Source: Arthrobacter sp. Soil762 (GTDB taxonomy: Bacteria; Actinomycetota; Actinomycetes; Actinomycetales; Micrococcaceae). From it: 64,000 nucleotides of DNA. Of the stretch, positions 51,722 to 61,067 are shown one piece after another. The notes under the pieces are model-generated. The model searched no databases. It had not been told where the DNA came from and was given only the letters and a program-made list of their open reading frames with translations. The DNA is taken from the NCBI RefSeq assembly GCF_001428335.1, contig NZ_LMSG01000021.1, positions 62,001-126,000 of the forward strand, read 5' to 3'. The position numbers were made by a program, and so were the translations under genes. The stretch's first letter is position 1, and each line of letters begins with the position of its first letter.

Positions 51722-54324
51722 GCTCCGCCCCGGGCCTCCGGCCGCGCCCGCAGCAGCGGAAGTACGAATCATCGTTCGCCGATGGCCAGCCGGTCTGGCA
51801 TTTTGTGCTCGACGCCGGCGCCCTCACCGTCCTGCTGGGGTTGGGCCTGCTGGGCTTCAGCCTCAGCTTCGGCGGCGACCCCTACTACATGGTTTCGGGC
51901 TTCGGCGGCATCCTCCTGGGCCTCGGCATCGCCGCCGCCAACGCGCACCTGCGCCTGGGTTTGCTGATCACCACAGCCCTCGCGCTGGGGGCCTACCTGG
52001 TGTTCGGCACGCTCCTGGCGGTCCCGGATACGGCGATTGCCGGTTTTGTTCCCAGTCTTGACTCCTTGCGCACCCTGCTCCTGGGGGTTGTGTTCGCCTG
52101 GAAGGACATGCTCACCGTGGGCGTTCCGGTAGGGTCTGCCGGCGGCGTCCTGATCGTCCCGTTCCTGAGTTCGCTGCTCACCGCCTTGGTTGCCGGCATC
52201 CTCACCTGGCGGCTGAAGACCCCGTACTGGCCACTGCTTCCCGTGCTGGTGCTTTTCGTCACCGGCATAGCTTTCAGCACCAACGCTGCCTTCCTCACCG
52301 TGGAGCGCGGCATCGGACTCACCGTCATTGCGATTGCCTGGGCCACCATCCGCCGTGACGCGCTGCGGCGCAGCGACACGCGAAAAGTCTCAGTCAACCG
52401 TCCGCAGACCGATGCGGCCACAGCCCAGCGGGCCAAGCTCCGCCGGCTGGGCACGGCCGCTGCCGTGATCGCCGCAAGCGTCGCCATTACCGCGGTGGCG
52501 GCGCCCCTGGTCACCGCCAGCGGTGACCGCAAGGTCCTGCGCAACGTGGTGGTTCCGCCGTTCGATCCCAAGGACTACGTCACGCCCCTGGCAAGCTTCC
52601 GGACGTTCGTCAAGGACAAAAAAGACGACACCCTGTTTGTGGTCAAAGGACTGCCCCGGGACGGCCGTGTCCGGCTGGGGGCTTTGGATGCCTTCAACGG
52701 CACCAACTACAACATGGATCCCAACGGCTCCGGCAGCTTCAGCAAGGTGGGCGACACCGAGTCCATCAACACCCTGGCCGACACCTCGGGCATCGTCCCC
52801 TCGAATGACTACTCCATCGACATCACCATCCAGGATTACCAGGGCTACTTTGTCCCGGGAGGCCGGAAGACCACCGGCCTGAGCTTTGACCAGAGCGCCT
52901 CCGCCGCGGCGTCGGGCCTGTATTTCAACGCGGGCACAGACACGGCCGTGACCACGCAGGGCCTGTCCAAGGGCGATTCCTACAGTGTCCAGGTGTCCGA
53001 TCCCGTGAAGCTCGAACACGGTCAGCTGACCCAGTACGACTTCGCGAAGATTACGCTGCCGGACGCCGTCGAGGTCCCGCCGGTGGTGGGGTCACAGGCC
53101 AACGACCTCTCCGCCGATGCGCCCACCGCGATTGACCGGGTCCGCCAGATCGAGGCGCATTTCCAAAAGACGGGCGCCTTCAGCAACGGCCTGGTCGCCG
53201 ACGGTCAGCTGCCCAGCGTGTCCGGCCACAGCTCGTCGCGGATCAGGAACCTGCTGACCGCCAAGCAGATGCTCGGCGACGACGAGCAGTATGCCGTGTC
53301 CATGTCGCTGATGCTCCGCCACCTGGGCATCCCGTCACGCGTGGTCATGGGCTTCTACCCCGAGCCGACCAGCCCGGAGAACGGTGCCGGCGAGGTAAAG
53401 GTCACGGGCAAGGACGTCCACGCCTGGGTTGAAGTGGCCTTCGACCGGGTGGGCTGGGTCAGCTTCGACCCCACACCGCCCAAGGACAACGTGCCCATCC
53501 CGCCGGACCCCGAAAACAAGTCCAAACCCAAGCCCCAGGTGCTGCAGCCGCCGCCCCCGCCGCAGGAACCGGCAGACCTGCCGCCGGATTCCTCGCCGGA
53601 CGCCCTGGACGCCGACGAGAAGAAGAACAATCCGTGGCTCTTCTGGGGTGCCCTGCTCGGGGCCCTGGGCATTGCCCTGATCCCGCTGTCCATCCTTGCC
53701 CTGCCGCTGTTGCTGATTGCGCTCCTTAAATCACGACGCCGGAAGGCCCGCCTCACGGAGGGGCCCCCGGCCCAGCGTGTGGGCGGCGGCTGGAACGAGG
53801 TGGTGAGCCTCGCCACTGATTTGGGCGCCGGCATCGACACCCGTGCAACCCGGCGCGAAAGCGCAGTGGTGCTTGCCGATTCGTTCCCGGCCACCGGGCA
53901 GACCACCACCATGCTGGCGCACCGTGCGGATGCCTCCATCTTCGGCGCCGGCCAGCCCAGCGAGGATGAGGTCCGGGAATACTGGACCATCGTGGACGGC
54001 TCCCTGAAGGAAATGACCGGGACGTTGGGGTTCTGGCGCCGCCAGCAGGCCCGCTTCTCGCCCCGGTCGCTGCTCGCTGATGGCCGCAACGCCCTTAAGC
54101 TGCGTGGAACCAGGCTCGGGCTGGGCCCGCTGGTGCGTCCGCCCGGCCAGGGTTCCCCGGGATGGCGGTCCGCCACCGGTAGGGTGGAGACCGGTCCGGA
54201 CGGTGCCGGAACCCCGAATCCGGCAGTTCAGGACAGCGGACCCCGGACGACGGCGGCGGCGCCCGAACCTGATGAGTCCACCGTTCTGCGGAACCCTGGC
54301 AGGAAGAACCCCACTGACGCATGA
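51718..54324 (+). CDS. Transglutaminase-fold membrane protein without catalytic Cys
   Basis: An 868-residue protein: five or six N-terminal membrane helices (about 25-270), an extracytoplasmic region with the transglutaminase-like fold (about 455-590), a Pro-rich linker, a further helix (about 640-665) and a cytoplasmic tail. The fold is clear from MSLMLRHLGIPSRVVMGFYPE, His568 in DVHAWVEVAF and Asp584 in WVSFDPTPP. The nucleophile position, normally Cys in a YCEQFA-like motif, is Asp522 in DDEQYA. It is therefore probably a binding or scaffold protein, unless another residue acts. The ATG overlaps the DUF58 stop. Confidence 0.9.
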   Translation: MSSAPGLRPRPQQRKYESSFADGQPVWHFVLDAGALTVLLGLGLLGFSLSFGGDPYYMVSGFGGILLGLGIAAANAHLRLGLLITTALALGAYLVFGTLLAVPDTAIAGFVPSLDSLRTLLLGVVFAWKDMLTVGVPVGSAGGVLIVPFLSSLLTALVAGILTWRLKTPYWPLLPVLVLFVTGIAFSTNAAFLTVERGIGLTVIAIAWATIRRDALRRSDTRKVSVNRPQTDAATAQRAKLRRLGTAAAVIAASVAITAVAAPLVTASGDRKVLRNVVVPPFDPKDYVTPLASFRTFVKDKKDDTLFVVKGLPRDGRVRLGALDAFNGTNYNMDPNGSGSFSKVGDTESINTLADTSGIVPSNDYSIDITIQDYQGYFVPGGRKTTGLSFDQSASAAASGLYFNAGTDTAVTTQGLSKGDSYSVQVSDPVKLEHGQLTQYDFAKITLPDAVEVPPVVGSQANDLSADAPTAIDRVRQIEAHFQKTGAFSNGLVADGQLPSVSGHSSSRIRNLLTAKQMLGDDEQYAVSMSLMLRHLGIPSRVVMGFYPEPTSPENGAGEVKVTGKDVHAWVEVAFDRVGWVSFDPTPPKDNVPIPPDPENKSKPKPQVLQPPPPPQEPADLPPDSSPDALDADEKKNNPWLFWGALLGALGIALIPLSILALPLLLIALLKSRRRKARLTEGPPAQRVGGGWNEVVSLATDLGAGIDTRATRRESAVVLADSFPATGQTTTMLAHRADASIFGAGQPSEDEVREYWTIVDGSLKEMTGTLGFWRRQQARFSPRSLLADGRNALKLRGTRLGLGPLVRPPGQGSPGWRSATGRVETGPDGAGTPNPAVQDSGPRTTAAAPEPDESTVLRNPGRKNPTDA

Positions 54325-55796
54325 TGAACGAGGCCGAGCGCTGCCAGCAGTGCCAGCAACTGATCCGGGGCGGCGCCACGTTCTGCACAGCGTGCGGTGC
54401 TCCGCTGCCCAACAGGGCGGCACGCAGCGGACGCAACGTGGACCATGCACAGCGGGCCATGATGGAGCGTGCGGCGGCGCACGCCAGCCAGAATCCCGGT
54501 ACTATCCCGGTAGTACAAACGGCTCCAGGGGGAGGAACGGGAATGGCAGCCAATCTTGAGCTGGTTCCGGCCACGGCGGGGAAACGGCTCGGCGCAGCAG
54601 TGCTCGACTGGCTGGCCCCCGTCGCGGTCCTGGTGGTGACTTTCGCCATCGGGTTCGCGGGAATCACCCGCACCCAAAGCGGCGGCTTCATCATCTATGA
54701 CACCGGTTCGCTGGTCCTGTTCGGCAGCATGGGCCTGGGACTGACGCTGGTCTACCTGGCGGTCCTGGTGGGCATGGAAGGCCGCTCCGGGAAGACCCTC
54801 GGCAACCACGTCATGGGCATCCGCAGCGCTGACAAGGATGGTTACGCACCCGGCGCCGGGGGAGTGTTCCTGCGCGGCCTCATCACCGGCGCGGGCATCA
54901 TCCTTACTCTCCTGGCCGCCGTTGCCATCGTCACTTTCAAATGGTTCGATGTGGCCGTCTTCGTCCTTGGCCCGCTGCTTATGGCCGGCGCGGTGTGGGC
55001 CGTGCTGGTGGTCGTGTCCAACACCTGGGACCGCAAGGGCAGGCTCCGCGGCTGGCACGATACTGCGGCCAAAACGCTGGTGTTCGACGTCAAGGTCGGC
55101 CGGAACCCCATCACCTCCGGCGGCATCCAGGGCCCGTACAGTTTCGCGCCCCTGGACCTCCCGCCGGTCCAGTTTGTCGCGTCGCCCGTGGCCGGAGCCG
55201 CAAAGCCGCCCCAGGTTGTGACCGTACAGCAGCCGCCGGTCCAAGCACCCGTGCAGCCGTCCGCCCCGCAGCCGTACACGGCTCAACCGTCAGCCGCGCC
55301 GCCGCCGTTCGCACCCCAGCCGGACGCGCCGCCGTCGTCCACTCCTTTCCAGCCGGGTGTCCCGTACGCGGCCCCTGTGGTTCCCGCGCCTGCAGCCCAG
55401 TCCCACCCCGATAACGACCTTGACCGCACACAGATGCGCGGCGGGGCAGCGTATGCAGCGCCCGTCGCCGTGCTGCGGATAAAGCTCGACGACGGCCGGG
55501 ACTTCCAGCTCGACCGCAACGTCCTGTTGGGCAGGAACCCCCTTGGCCAGGCGGGGGAGCAGCAGGCCCAGCTCCTGGCGGTCAGTGATCCCGGCCGCTC
55601 GATCTCCAAGACGCACCTCCACCTGCTGACCGACGGTGCCGGCATTTGGGTGACGGACCGGAACTCCACCAACGGCAGCGCCGTAACTACACCGGACGGC
55701 CGGCGCACCCCACTGCAGCCGGGCGTGCCCGCTTTTGTCAGCCCGGGATCCACTGTCCACTTTGGTGACCGTTCCTTCCACCTAGGACAGGCATGA
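54321..55796 (+). CDS. Zinc-ribbon/RDD/FHA membrane protein
   Basis: A 491-residue protein with four parts: an N-terminal zinc ribbon (Cys8, Cys11, Cys22, Cys25), an RDD membrane domain (about 85-250, AGKRLGAAVLDWLAPVAVLV, then GRSGKTLGNHVMGIR), a Pro/Gln/Ala linker (about 285-375), and a C-terminal FHA domain (about 395-491, VLLGRNPLG, SISKTHLHL, DRNSTNGS). FHA domains bind phosphothreonine, so the neighbouring kinase probably controls it. ATGA overlaps join it to both neighbours. Confidence 0.9.
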   Translation: MMNEAERCQQCQQLIRGGATFCTACGAPLPNRAARSGRNVDHAQRAMMERAAAHASQNPGTIPVVQTAPGGGTGMAANLELVPATAGKRLGAAVLDWLAPVAVLVVTFAIGFAGITRTQSGGFIIYDTGSLVLFGSMGLGLTLVYLAVLVGMEGRSGKTLGNHVMGIRSADKDGYAPGAGGVFLRGLITGAGIILTLLAAVAIVTFKWFDVAVFVLGPLLMAGAVWAVLVVVSNTWDRKGRLRGWHDTAAKTLVFDVKVGRNPITSGGIQGPYSFAPLDLPPVQFVASPVAGAAKPPQVVTVQQPPVQAPVQPSAPQPYTAQPSAAPPPFAPQPDAPPSSTPFQPGVPYAAPVVPAPAAQSHPDNDLDRTQMRGGAAYAAPVAVLRIKLDDGRDFQLDRNVLLGRNPLGQAGEQQAQLLAVSDPGRSISKTHLHLLTDGAGIWVTDRNSTNGSAVTTPDGRRTPLQPGVPAFVSPGSTVHFGDRSFHLGQA

Positions 55797-56695
55797 ACTC
55801 CCAGCCCGCCAGTGACCCAGCCGACGCAAACCACGGAACCGGCCTCAGCCTGAGCTACGGCTACGGCACGGACCGTGGGCTGCGCCGGGAATTGAACGAG
55901 GATTCCTTCATAGCCTCCGACCCCGTCTTCGCCGTGGCAGACGGCATGGGCGGGCATGAAGCCGGCGAGATTGCCAGCGGCATGTGCGTCCGCGCCCTCG
56001 CTGCCATGCCACAACTGGCCACCGGGGAGCGCAGCATCACGGCGGCAGTACTCCAGCAATACCTGCTCCGCGCCGACAGCTCCATCCGGGAGGTGACCGG
56101 TGCCCGCGCCGGGACCACACTCACCGGAGCCGTTGTGGTGGAACAGATGGGCATGCCGTACTGGCTGGTCATGAACATCGGGGATTCCCGCACGTACCGG
56201 CTGAGCCAAGGGCACTTCGAGCAGGTCAGTGTGGACCATTCTGAGGTCCAGGAACTCGTGGATGCCGGTGAAATCACGCCGGAGCAGGCCACCGTCCATC
56301 CCCGCCGCCACGTGGTCACCAGGGCGCTGGGCACCGGGGACGAGATCGAAGCTGACTACTGGCTCCTGCCCGTTGAGGAGGGCGACCGGATCATGGTCTG
56401 CTCCGACGGACTTAATGGCGAGCTCACGGACGAGCACATCTCCCGGATCCTGAGCACCGTGGGCCACCCGCAGGACGCGGTGGATGCCCTGATCCAGGCT
56501 GCGCTCCGCAATGGCGGAAGGGACAACGTCACCGTCATAGTGGTGGACGCCAGGAACGTGATGAACGACGGCGGCATCGCCACCACGGCGCCCCGCCCCG
56601 CCGCTGATGCGGAGGAGGAGGTCACCCTGCCGCGGGCACGGATTGTTGACGCCAGCCGGCCGGCCGGCCAGGACGACGAAAGAGGGGAATACTGA
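55793..56695 (+). CDS. PP2C-family protein phosphatase
   Basis: A 300-residue soluble Ser/Thr phosphatase of the PrpC/PstP type. Metal-binding motifs are RELNEDSF, VFAVADGMGGHEAGEIAS, VMNIGDSRTYRL, MVCSDGLNGEL and GGRDNVTVIVV. No membrane helix is present, unlike PstP. It should reverse phosphorylation by the kinase three genes downstream or nearby. The ATG overlaps the preceding stop, and the next gene begins one base after its stop. Confidence 0.94.
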   Translation: MNSQPASDPADANHGTGLSLSYGYGTDRGLRRELNEDSFIASDPVFAVADGMGGHEAGEIASGMCVRALAAMPQLATGERSITAAVLQQYLLRADSSIREVTGARAGTTLTGAVVVEQMGMPYWLVMNIGDSRTYRLSQGHFEQVSVDHSEVQELVDAGEITPEQATVHPRRHVVTRALGTGDEIEADYWLLPVEEGDRIMVCSDGLNGELTDEHISRILSTVGHPQDAVDALIQAALRNGGRDNVTVIVVDARNVMNDGGIATTAPRPAADAEEEVTLPRARIVDASRPAGQDDERGEY

Positions 56696-56696
56696 C

Positions 56697-58454
56697 ATGG
56701 GCACAACCACTTACGTCGCGGGCACCTGGCTCGGTGTTGTCCGGGCCAATACTGTTGTCCTGCTGGGGCCCGGGACCGCGCCCTCCCTGGCCCAGTCCCT
56801 GTGGGAACTGCTGGAGCACGCCCCGGAAGTCCACCAGGTCCTTCATGCCGTCACCAGCAGCTTCGGCGTTTCCCTGGCACAGATACCGTCGTTCGGGATA
56901 GTCGATGCCGGTGACGCGCTCCGGATTTTCCTCCGCGGCGATCTTGACATGACCGTACAGCTGCCCGGCGGCCCCGTGGAACTGCACGGGCGGGACGTCA
57001 CCACCTGGACGGAACGCCGCCTGGACACACCCGAGTGGTACCGCCTCACCGTGCCCGGGGACAGCCCGCCCGGGGACGGCCAGCCCGGGAACGTGTTGCC
57101 GCTCAGCGAAGGCGTGGTCCTGCTGGGGTCGTTGACAGTGTCGCTCACCGGAATTCCCGTGGACGAGGTGGCGGCTCCGGCTGCCACGCCCGCTGAGGTC
57201 GAGGCACCCACCGCTGTCGGCGGCGTCGTCCTGGCAACGGACGCTGAACCGGCGCCTGAACCAGAGCAGGAACCTGACCGGGAGGTCTCCGCCGAAACCG
57301 TAGTGGGGCTCATGGACGATGACGCCAACTTTGCTGCCGAAGCGCCGGAGCCCGAGCCGGAGATGGAGCCGGCCCCGGAGCGCACCGCCCATCCTGACCA
57401 GGTCCCGACGCACGAAATGACCGGCAGCTACGACCACCTCTGGGAGCGGACTGTTATCCGCCGCATCGAGGACGCAGCCGTCCGCGACGAACCCGGAGAA
57501 GATCACGCCGTCCCCGCGGCACCTGTTGGCGCTTCTCCGGCACCGGTCGATGCGGCACCGACGAACGCTCCAGGACAGCCGGAGGCAGCGGCCAGCCTGG
57601 CTCCTGCACACCGCGCCCCCGAACCCGCAGGTCCACCTGCCACACCGCCTGCGGCCGCAGCGGCCACAGCGGCCGCCCGGACGATCGGCGGGCTCATCGA
57701 CTCGGTCCCGTGGCGGACCGGCGGGAGCACACCTGCTGCCCAGGCCGCGCCGTCGTCCAATCTGCCGGCGTTGATTCCGCCGCCGTCGAACCTGTCCCCG
57801 TCGAATCAGCCCCTGTTGAATCAGCTCCTGTTGAATCAGCCCCCGGCGGACGTCCAGGCAGAAGTGCGCGCAGGGCAGCCGGCAGCAGACCCGGACGCCT
57901 TCGACGGTGACCACGACGGCCACACGATCATGAAGAGTGACCTCGCCGGAATGGCCGCGCATCCCGCCTCGGTTCCGGAGCCGGATTCGGCCGCCGGCCC
58001 GCTGGTGCTGGCCCGGGTCTGCAACCGGGGACACGCCAATCCGCCCACCCAGGCGCAGTGCGCTGCCTGCGGCTCGCCGCTGCCCGCCGATGCCGTCCAG
58101 GTGGCCCGGCCACGGCTGGGCCGGATGCGGGTCTCTACGGGTGCACTGGTTGACCTTGACCAGTCGCTGGTCATTGGGCGTCAGCCGTCCGTTTCCCGGG
58201 TCCAGGGTGGTGTGATGCCTCGGCTGGTCCAAGTGGCCAGCCCCAGCGGCGACATCTCGCGCTCCCACGTGGAAGTGCGGCTCGAAGGCTGGCACGTGAT
58301 GCTCTGCGATCTGAAGGCCACCAACGGCACGGTCCTGGTCCGCCAGGGCCAGCCGCCCCGCCGCCTGGCCCAGAACGAAATGGCCATCCTGCTCGACGGC
58401 GACATCGCCGAACTGGGTGACGACATCTCATTGCGTTTTGAGGAGATTCTTTGA
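56697..58454 (+). CDS. FHA protein with internal zinc-binding motif
   Basis: A 585-residue protein without a membrane helix. The N-terminal 170 residues form a domain I do not recognise (MGTTTYVAGTWLGVVRANTVVLLGPG). An acidic, then Ala/Pro-rich linker (about 175-400) follows, then a Cys-His-Cys-Cys zinc motif (Cys442, His446, Cys455, Cys458) and a C-terminal FHA domain (about 475-585, VIGRQPSV, ISRSHVEVRL, DLKATNGT). It probably brings a phosphothreonine-dependent contact to the complex. Confidence 0.87.
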   Translation: MGTTTYVAGTWLGVVRANTVVLLGPGTAPSLAQSLWELLEHAPEVHQVLHAVTSSFGVSLAQIPSFGIVDAGDALRIFLRGDLDMTVQLPGGPVELHGRDVTTWTERRLDTPEWYRLTVPGDSPPGDGQPGNVLPLSEGVVLLGSLTVSLTGIPVDEVAAPAATPAEVEAPTAVGGVVLATDAEPAPEPEQEPDREVSAETVVGLMDDDANFAAEAPEPEPEMEPAPERTAHPDQVPTHEMTGSYDHLWERTVIRRIEDAAVRDEPGEDHAVPAAPVGASPAPVDAAPTNAPGQPEAAASLAPAHRAPEPAGPPATPPAAAAATAAARTIGGLIDSVPWRTGGSTPAAQAAPSSNLPALIPPPSNLSPSNQPLLNQLLLNQPPADVQAEVRAGQPAADPDAFDGDHDGHTIMKSDLAGMAAHPASVPEPDSAAGPLVLARVCNRGHANPPTQAQCAACGSPLPADAVQVARPRLGRMRVSTGALVDLDQSLVIGRQPSVSRVQGGVMPRLVQVASPSGDISRSHVEVRLEGWHVMLCDLKATNGTVLVRQGQPPRRLAQNEMAILLDGDIAELGDDISLRFEEIL

Positions 58455-60301
58455 GTTCCAAACGGCCGGTTGCGCCGCCGCCCCACATTCCGGGGTTTTC
58501 GTACCTCAGCCTGCTCGGCTCCGGCGGGTTTTCGGACGTCTATCTCTATGAACAGGACCGGCCGCGCCGGAAGGTGGCGGTCAAGGTCCTTTTGTCGGAT
58601 CTGAAGACCGAGGGTGCCCGGCGCAGGTTCGAGTCCGAGGCCAACCTGATGGCCCAGCTCTCCTCCCACCCCTACATCGTGACCATCTTCGAGGCCGAGG
58701 TGACCGAGGCCGGTCACTCCTACCTGGCCATGGAGTATTGCTCCAGGCCCAGCCTGGACGTCCGGTACCGCCGTCAGCGCTTCAGCGTTGATGAGGTGCT
58801 GGCCGTCGGCATCCAGGTGGCCTCCGCCGTCGAGACCGCCCACCGGGCCGGCATCGCCCACCGGGACATCAAGCCCGCCAACATCCTGGTGACGGACTAC
58901 AACCGGCCGGCCCTGACGGACTTCGGAATCTCGGGCACCCTGGGCGGCGACGCCGACGAGGACGCCGGGATGTCCATTCCGTGGTCGCCGCCGGAACAGT
59001 TCGCGGACGGCCCAGTGGACGGCGTGATGGTGGATGTCTGGGCGTTGGGCGCCACGCTGTACACGCTGCTGGCCGGCAGGTCGCCGTTCGTGATGCCCGG
59101 TACCGATAATTCCCAGCGCGAACTGATCTCGCGGATCACCAGCGCGGCACTGCCGCGCCTGGGCCGGGCCGACGTTCCGGAGTCACTGGAACGGGCACTG
59201 TCCACGGCAATGGCCAAGTCCGCGGCGTCCCGCTACTCCTCAGCCCACGCGTTTGCCCTTGCCCTGCAGCGGATCCAGGCCGAACTGAACCTTTCCGTCA
59301 CGCCCTTCGAGGTACTCGAAGAGCAGCAACTGGAAGAAAACCACCCCGATGACGGCTTCGAGGAAACCCGCGTCCGGAGTATCGCTGCCATCGATCCGGA
59401 GCGGACCGGCAGCGCCCCTACCTTCCCGGCACGCACGCGGCCGCAACGCCCCGGAACCGGTGCGCCGCCGTCGGGCCTTCCAGCTGGCGGATTACCCCCG
59501 GCTGCTGCGGCCCCGGCAGGACCCAGGCCGCAGGTTCCGGGCAACCTCTTTGCCGGCCAGGACGGCCAGCGCGATGGCGGCAACCAGGCCGGCAGCAGCC
59601 CCGGAGACGAGTGGGCCCACGCGACAATGCTTCGCGGCAGTGCACCCGCCGCGGAGTACGGCTCCGCGGCGGATGCAACGGTCCAGCGCCCCGGGCTCCT
59701 TCCTGCACAGGCCGGCCAGGAGCCCGGCCGACAAACCGGACAGCAGGCAGGCCAGCAGGCCACCCGGCCCGGCGCGCCCGGCCACCGGGCGGCAGCGGCC
59801 GAGCCCGAGATCGACGCGACGATCAGCCGTCCGGCCCCCGTCACGGAAACCGCCCCTGAGCCGGCGCCCGACCACGGCAAGCGCAACTTGTGGCTCGCCG
59901 CGGCGGGCGGAACGCTGCTGGTCCTCGCCATCATCGTCGGAATCGTGCTGGCGTCCTCGGCTCCGGCGCCGAAGGTCGAAGAGACCGGCCAAGTCAGCAA
60001 ACCCCCGGCGGATGCTCTGGACAACGGGACAGTCCCCGACGTCGCGGACTTGGTGGGGACGGTGGACGCCACCGGTAAGGCAAGCTTCACGTGGACCAAT
60101 CCGCAGCCGAAATCGGGTGACGCCTATAAATGGCGGGTCTACGCCTTGGGTAGCAACGGCGAGTACCAGTCCACTGCCGAGCCAACCGCCCAGGTGGCGT
60201 TGAATCCGACGGAACCCACCTGTATCCAGGTGATGATCGTCAGGAGCGACGGCGCGTTCTCACCTTTGGAAGAAGACTCGATCGCCTGCATCCGCAAGTG
60301 A
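58451..60301 (+). CDS. Transmembrane Ser/Thr protein kinase (Pkb2-like)
   Basis: A 616-residue Hanks-type kinase. The kinase domain (about 15-275) has the glycine loop GSGGFSDVY (23-31), Lys45, the catalytic HRDIKPAN (137-144) and DFG (157-159). A Pro/Gln/Ala linker leads to one membrane helix (about 481-503). The external 110 residues have an FN3-like strand pattern (ASFTWTNPQPKSGDAYKWRVYAL) and a Cys pair, not PASTA repeats. The TTG start overlaps the previous stop as TTGA with AGGAGA upstream. The position in the operon and the domain layout match the kinase of the bifidobacterial PFNA cluster. Confidence 0.93.
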   Translation: MSSKRPVAPPPHIPGFSYLSLLGSGGFSDVYLYEQDRPRRKVAVKVLLSDLKTEGARRRFESEANLMAQLSSHPYIVTIFEAEVTEAGHSYLAMEYCSRPSLDVRYRRQRFSVDEVLAVGIQVASAVETAHRAGIAHRDIKPANILVTDYNRPALTDFGISGTLGGDADEDAGMSIPWSPPEQFADGPVDGVMVDVWALGATLYTLLAGRSPFVMPGTDNSQRELISRITSAALPRLGRADVPESLERALSTAMAKSAASRYSSAHAFALALQRIQAELNLSVTPFEVLEEQQLEENHPDDGFEETRVRSIAAIDPERTGSAPTFPARTRPQRPGTGAPPSGLPAGGLPPAAAAPAGPRPQVPGNLFAGQDGQRDGGNQAGSSPGDEWAHATMLRGSAPAAEYGSAADATVQRPGLLPAQAGQEPGRQTGQQAGQQATRPGAPGHRAAAAEPEIDATISRPAPVTETAPEPAPDHGKRNLWLAAAGGTLLVLAIIVGIVLASSAPAPKVEETGQVSKPPADALDNGTVPDVADLVGTVDATGKASFTWTNPQPKSGDAYKWRVYALGSNGEYQSTAEPTAQVALNPTEPTCIQVMIVRSDGAFSPLEEDSIACIRK

Positions 60302-60362
60302 CGGCAGAGCAGACCGGAATCGTTAGTGAACGCGGGCACCGCCCGACGAGGAGGCACGGAAA

Positions 60363-61067
60363 ATGGGGGATCTAGCAATAGATTTCTGTGGTGAATGGTA
60401 CGAACCGTCCGATGAGGAAATCTTCAACATCGGCCGCGAGGGCGACCTTGAAGTGGATGACAACCCATACCTTCACCGCCAGTTCCTGCAGGTGGCCCGC
60501 TACGACGGGATCTGGTGGCTGAGCAACGTGGGCGGGATGCTGTCCGCCACGGTCGCCGACGGTTCCGGCGGGATGCAGGCCTGGCTGTCGCCGGGTGCGC
60601 GCATCCCGCTGGTGTTCCGCCACACGAACGTCATTTTCACCGCCGGGCCCACCACATATGAGTTCGCCGTCCACCTCAAGACGCCGTCCTTCCGCCAGGA
60701 ATCACGGGAGGACGACAGCAACGGCGACACCACCATCGGCCCCGTGGTCTTCACCGACTCGCAGAAGGCCCTCATCGTGGCCCTGGCCGAACCCATGCTG
60801 CGGCGGGAAGGGACCGGATTCAGCGCCATCCCGTCCTCGGCCGCAGCGGCCAGGACCCTGGGCTGGGCACTCACCCGGTTCAACCGAAAGCTCGATAACG
60901 TCTGCGACAAACTTGACCGCGTGGGGGTAGTGGGCCTCCGCGGCGGCGGCGGGAAACTGGCCACCAACCGGCGCGCGAGGCTCGTCGAGCACGCAGTCAC
61001 GTCGCACCTGGTCACTCCCGATGATTTGTACTTACTGGAAAAGATGAGGGGCGTGGACGAAGGATGA
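60363..61067 (+). CDS. FHA-like protein with C-terminal winged-helix-like region
   Basis: A 234-residue soluble protein. The N-terminal half has an FHA-like outline (FNIGREGDLEVDDNPYLHRQF, then WWLSNVGG) with a divergent phosphothreonine-binding loop. The C-terminal 100 residues (VALAEPMLRREGTGFSAIPSSAAAARTLGWALTRFNRKLDNVCDKLDRVGV) look like a winged helix. AGGAGG precedes the ATG; the next gene overlaps as ATGA. It may be an adaptor or a DNA-binding reader of kinase state; neither is shown. Confidence 0.8.
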   Translation: MGDLAIDFCGEWYEPSDEEIFNIGREGDLEVDDNPYLHRQFLQVARYDGIWWLSNVGGMLSATVADGSGGMQAWLSPGARIPLVFRHTNVIFTAGPTTYEFAVHLKTPSFRQESREDDSNGDTTIGPVVFTDSQKALIVALAEPMLRREGTGFSAIPSSAAAARTLGWALTRFNRKLDNVCDKLDRVGVVGLRGGGGKLATNRRARLVEHAVTSHLVTPDDLYLLEKMRGVDEG

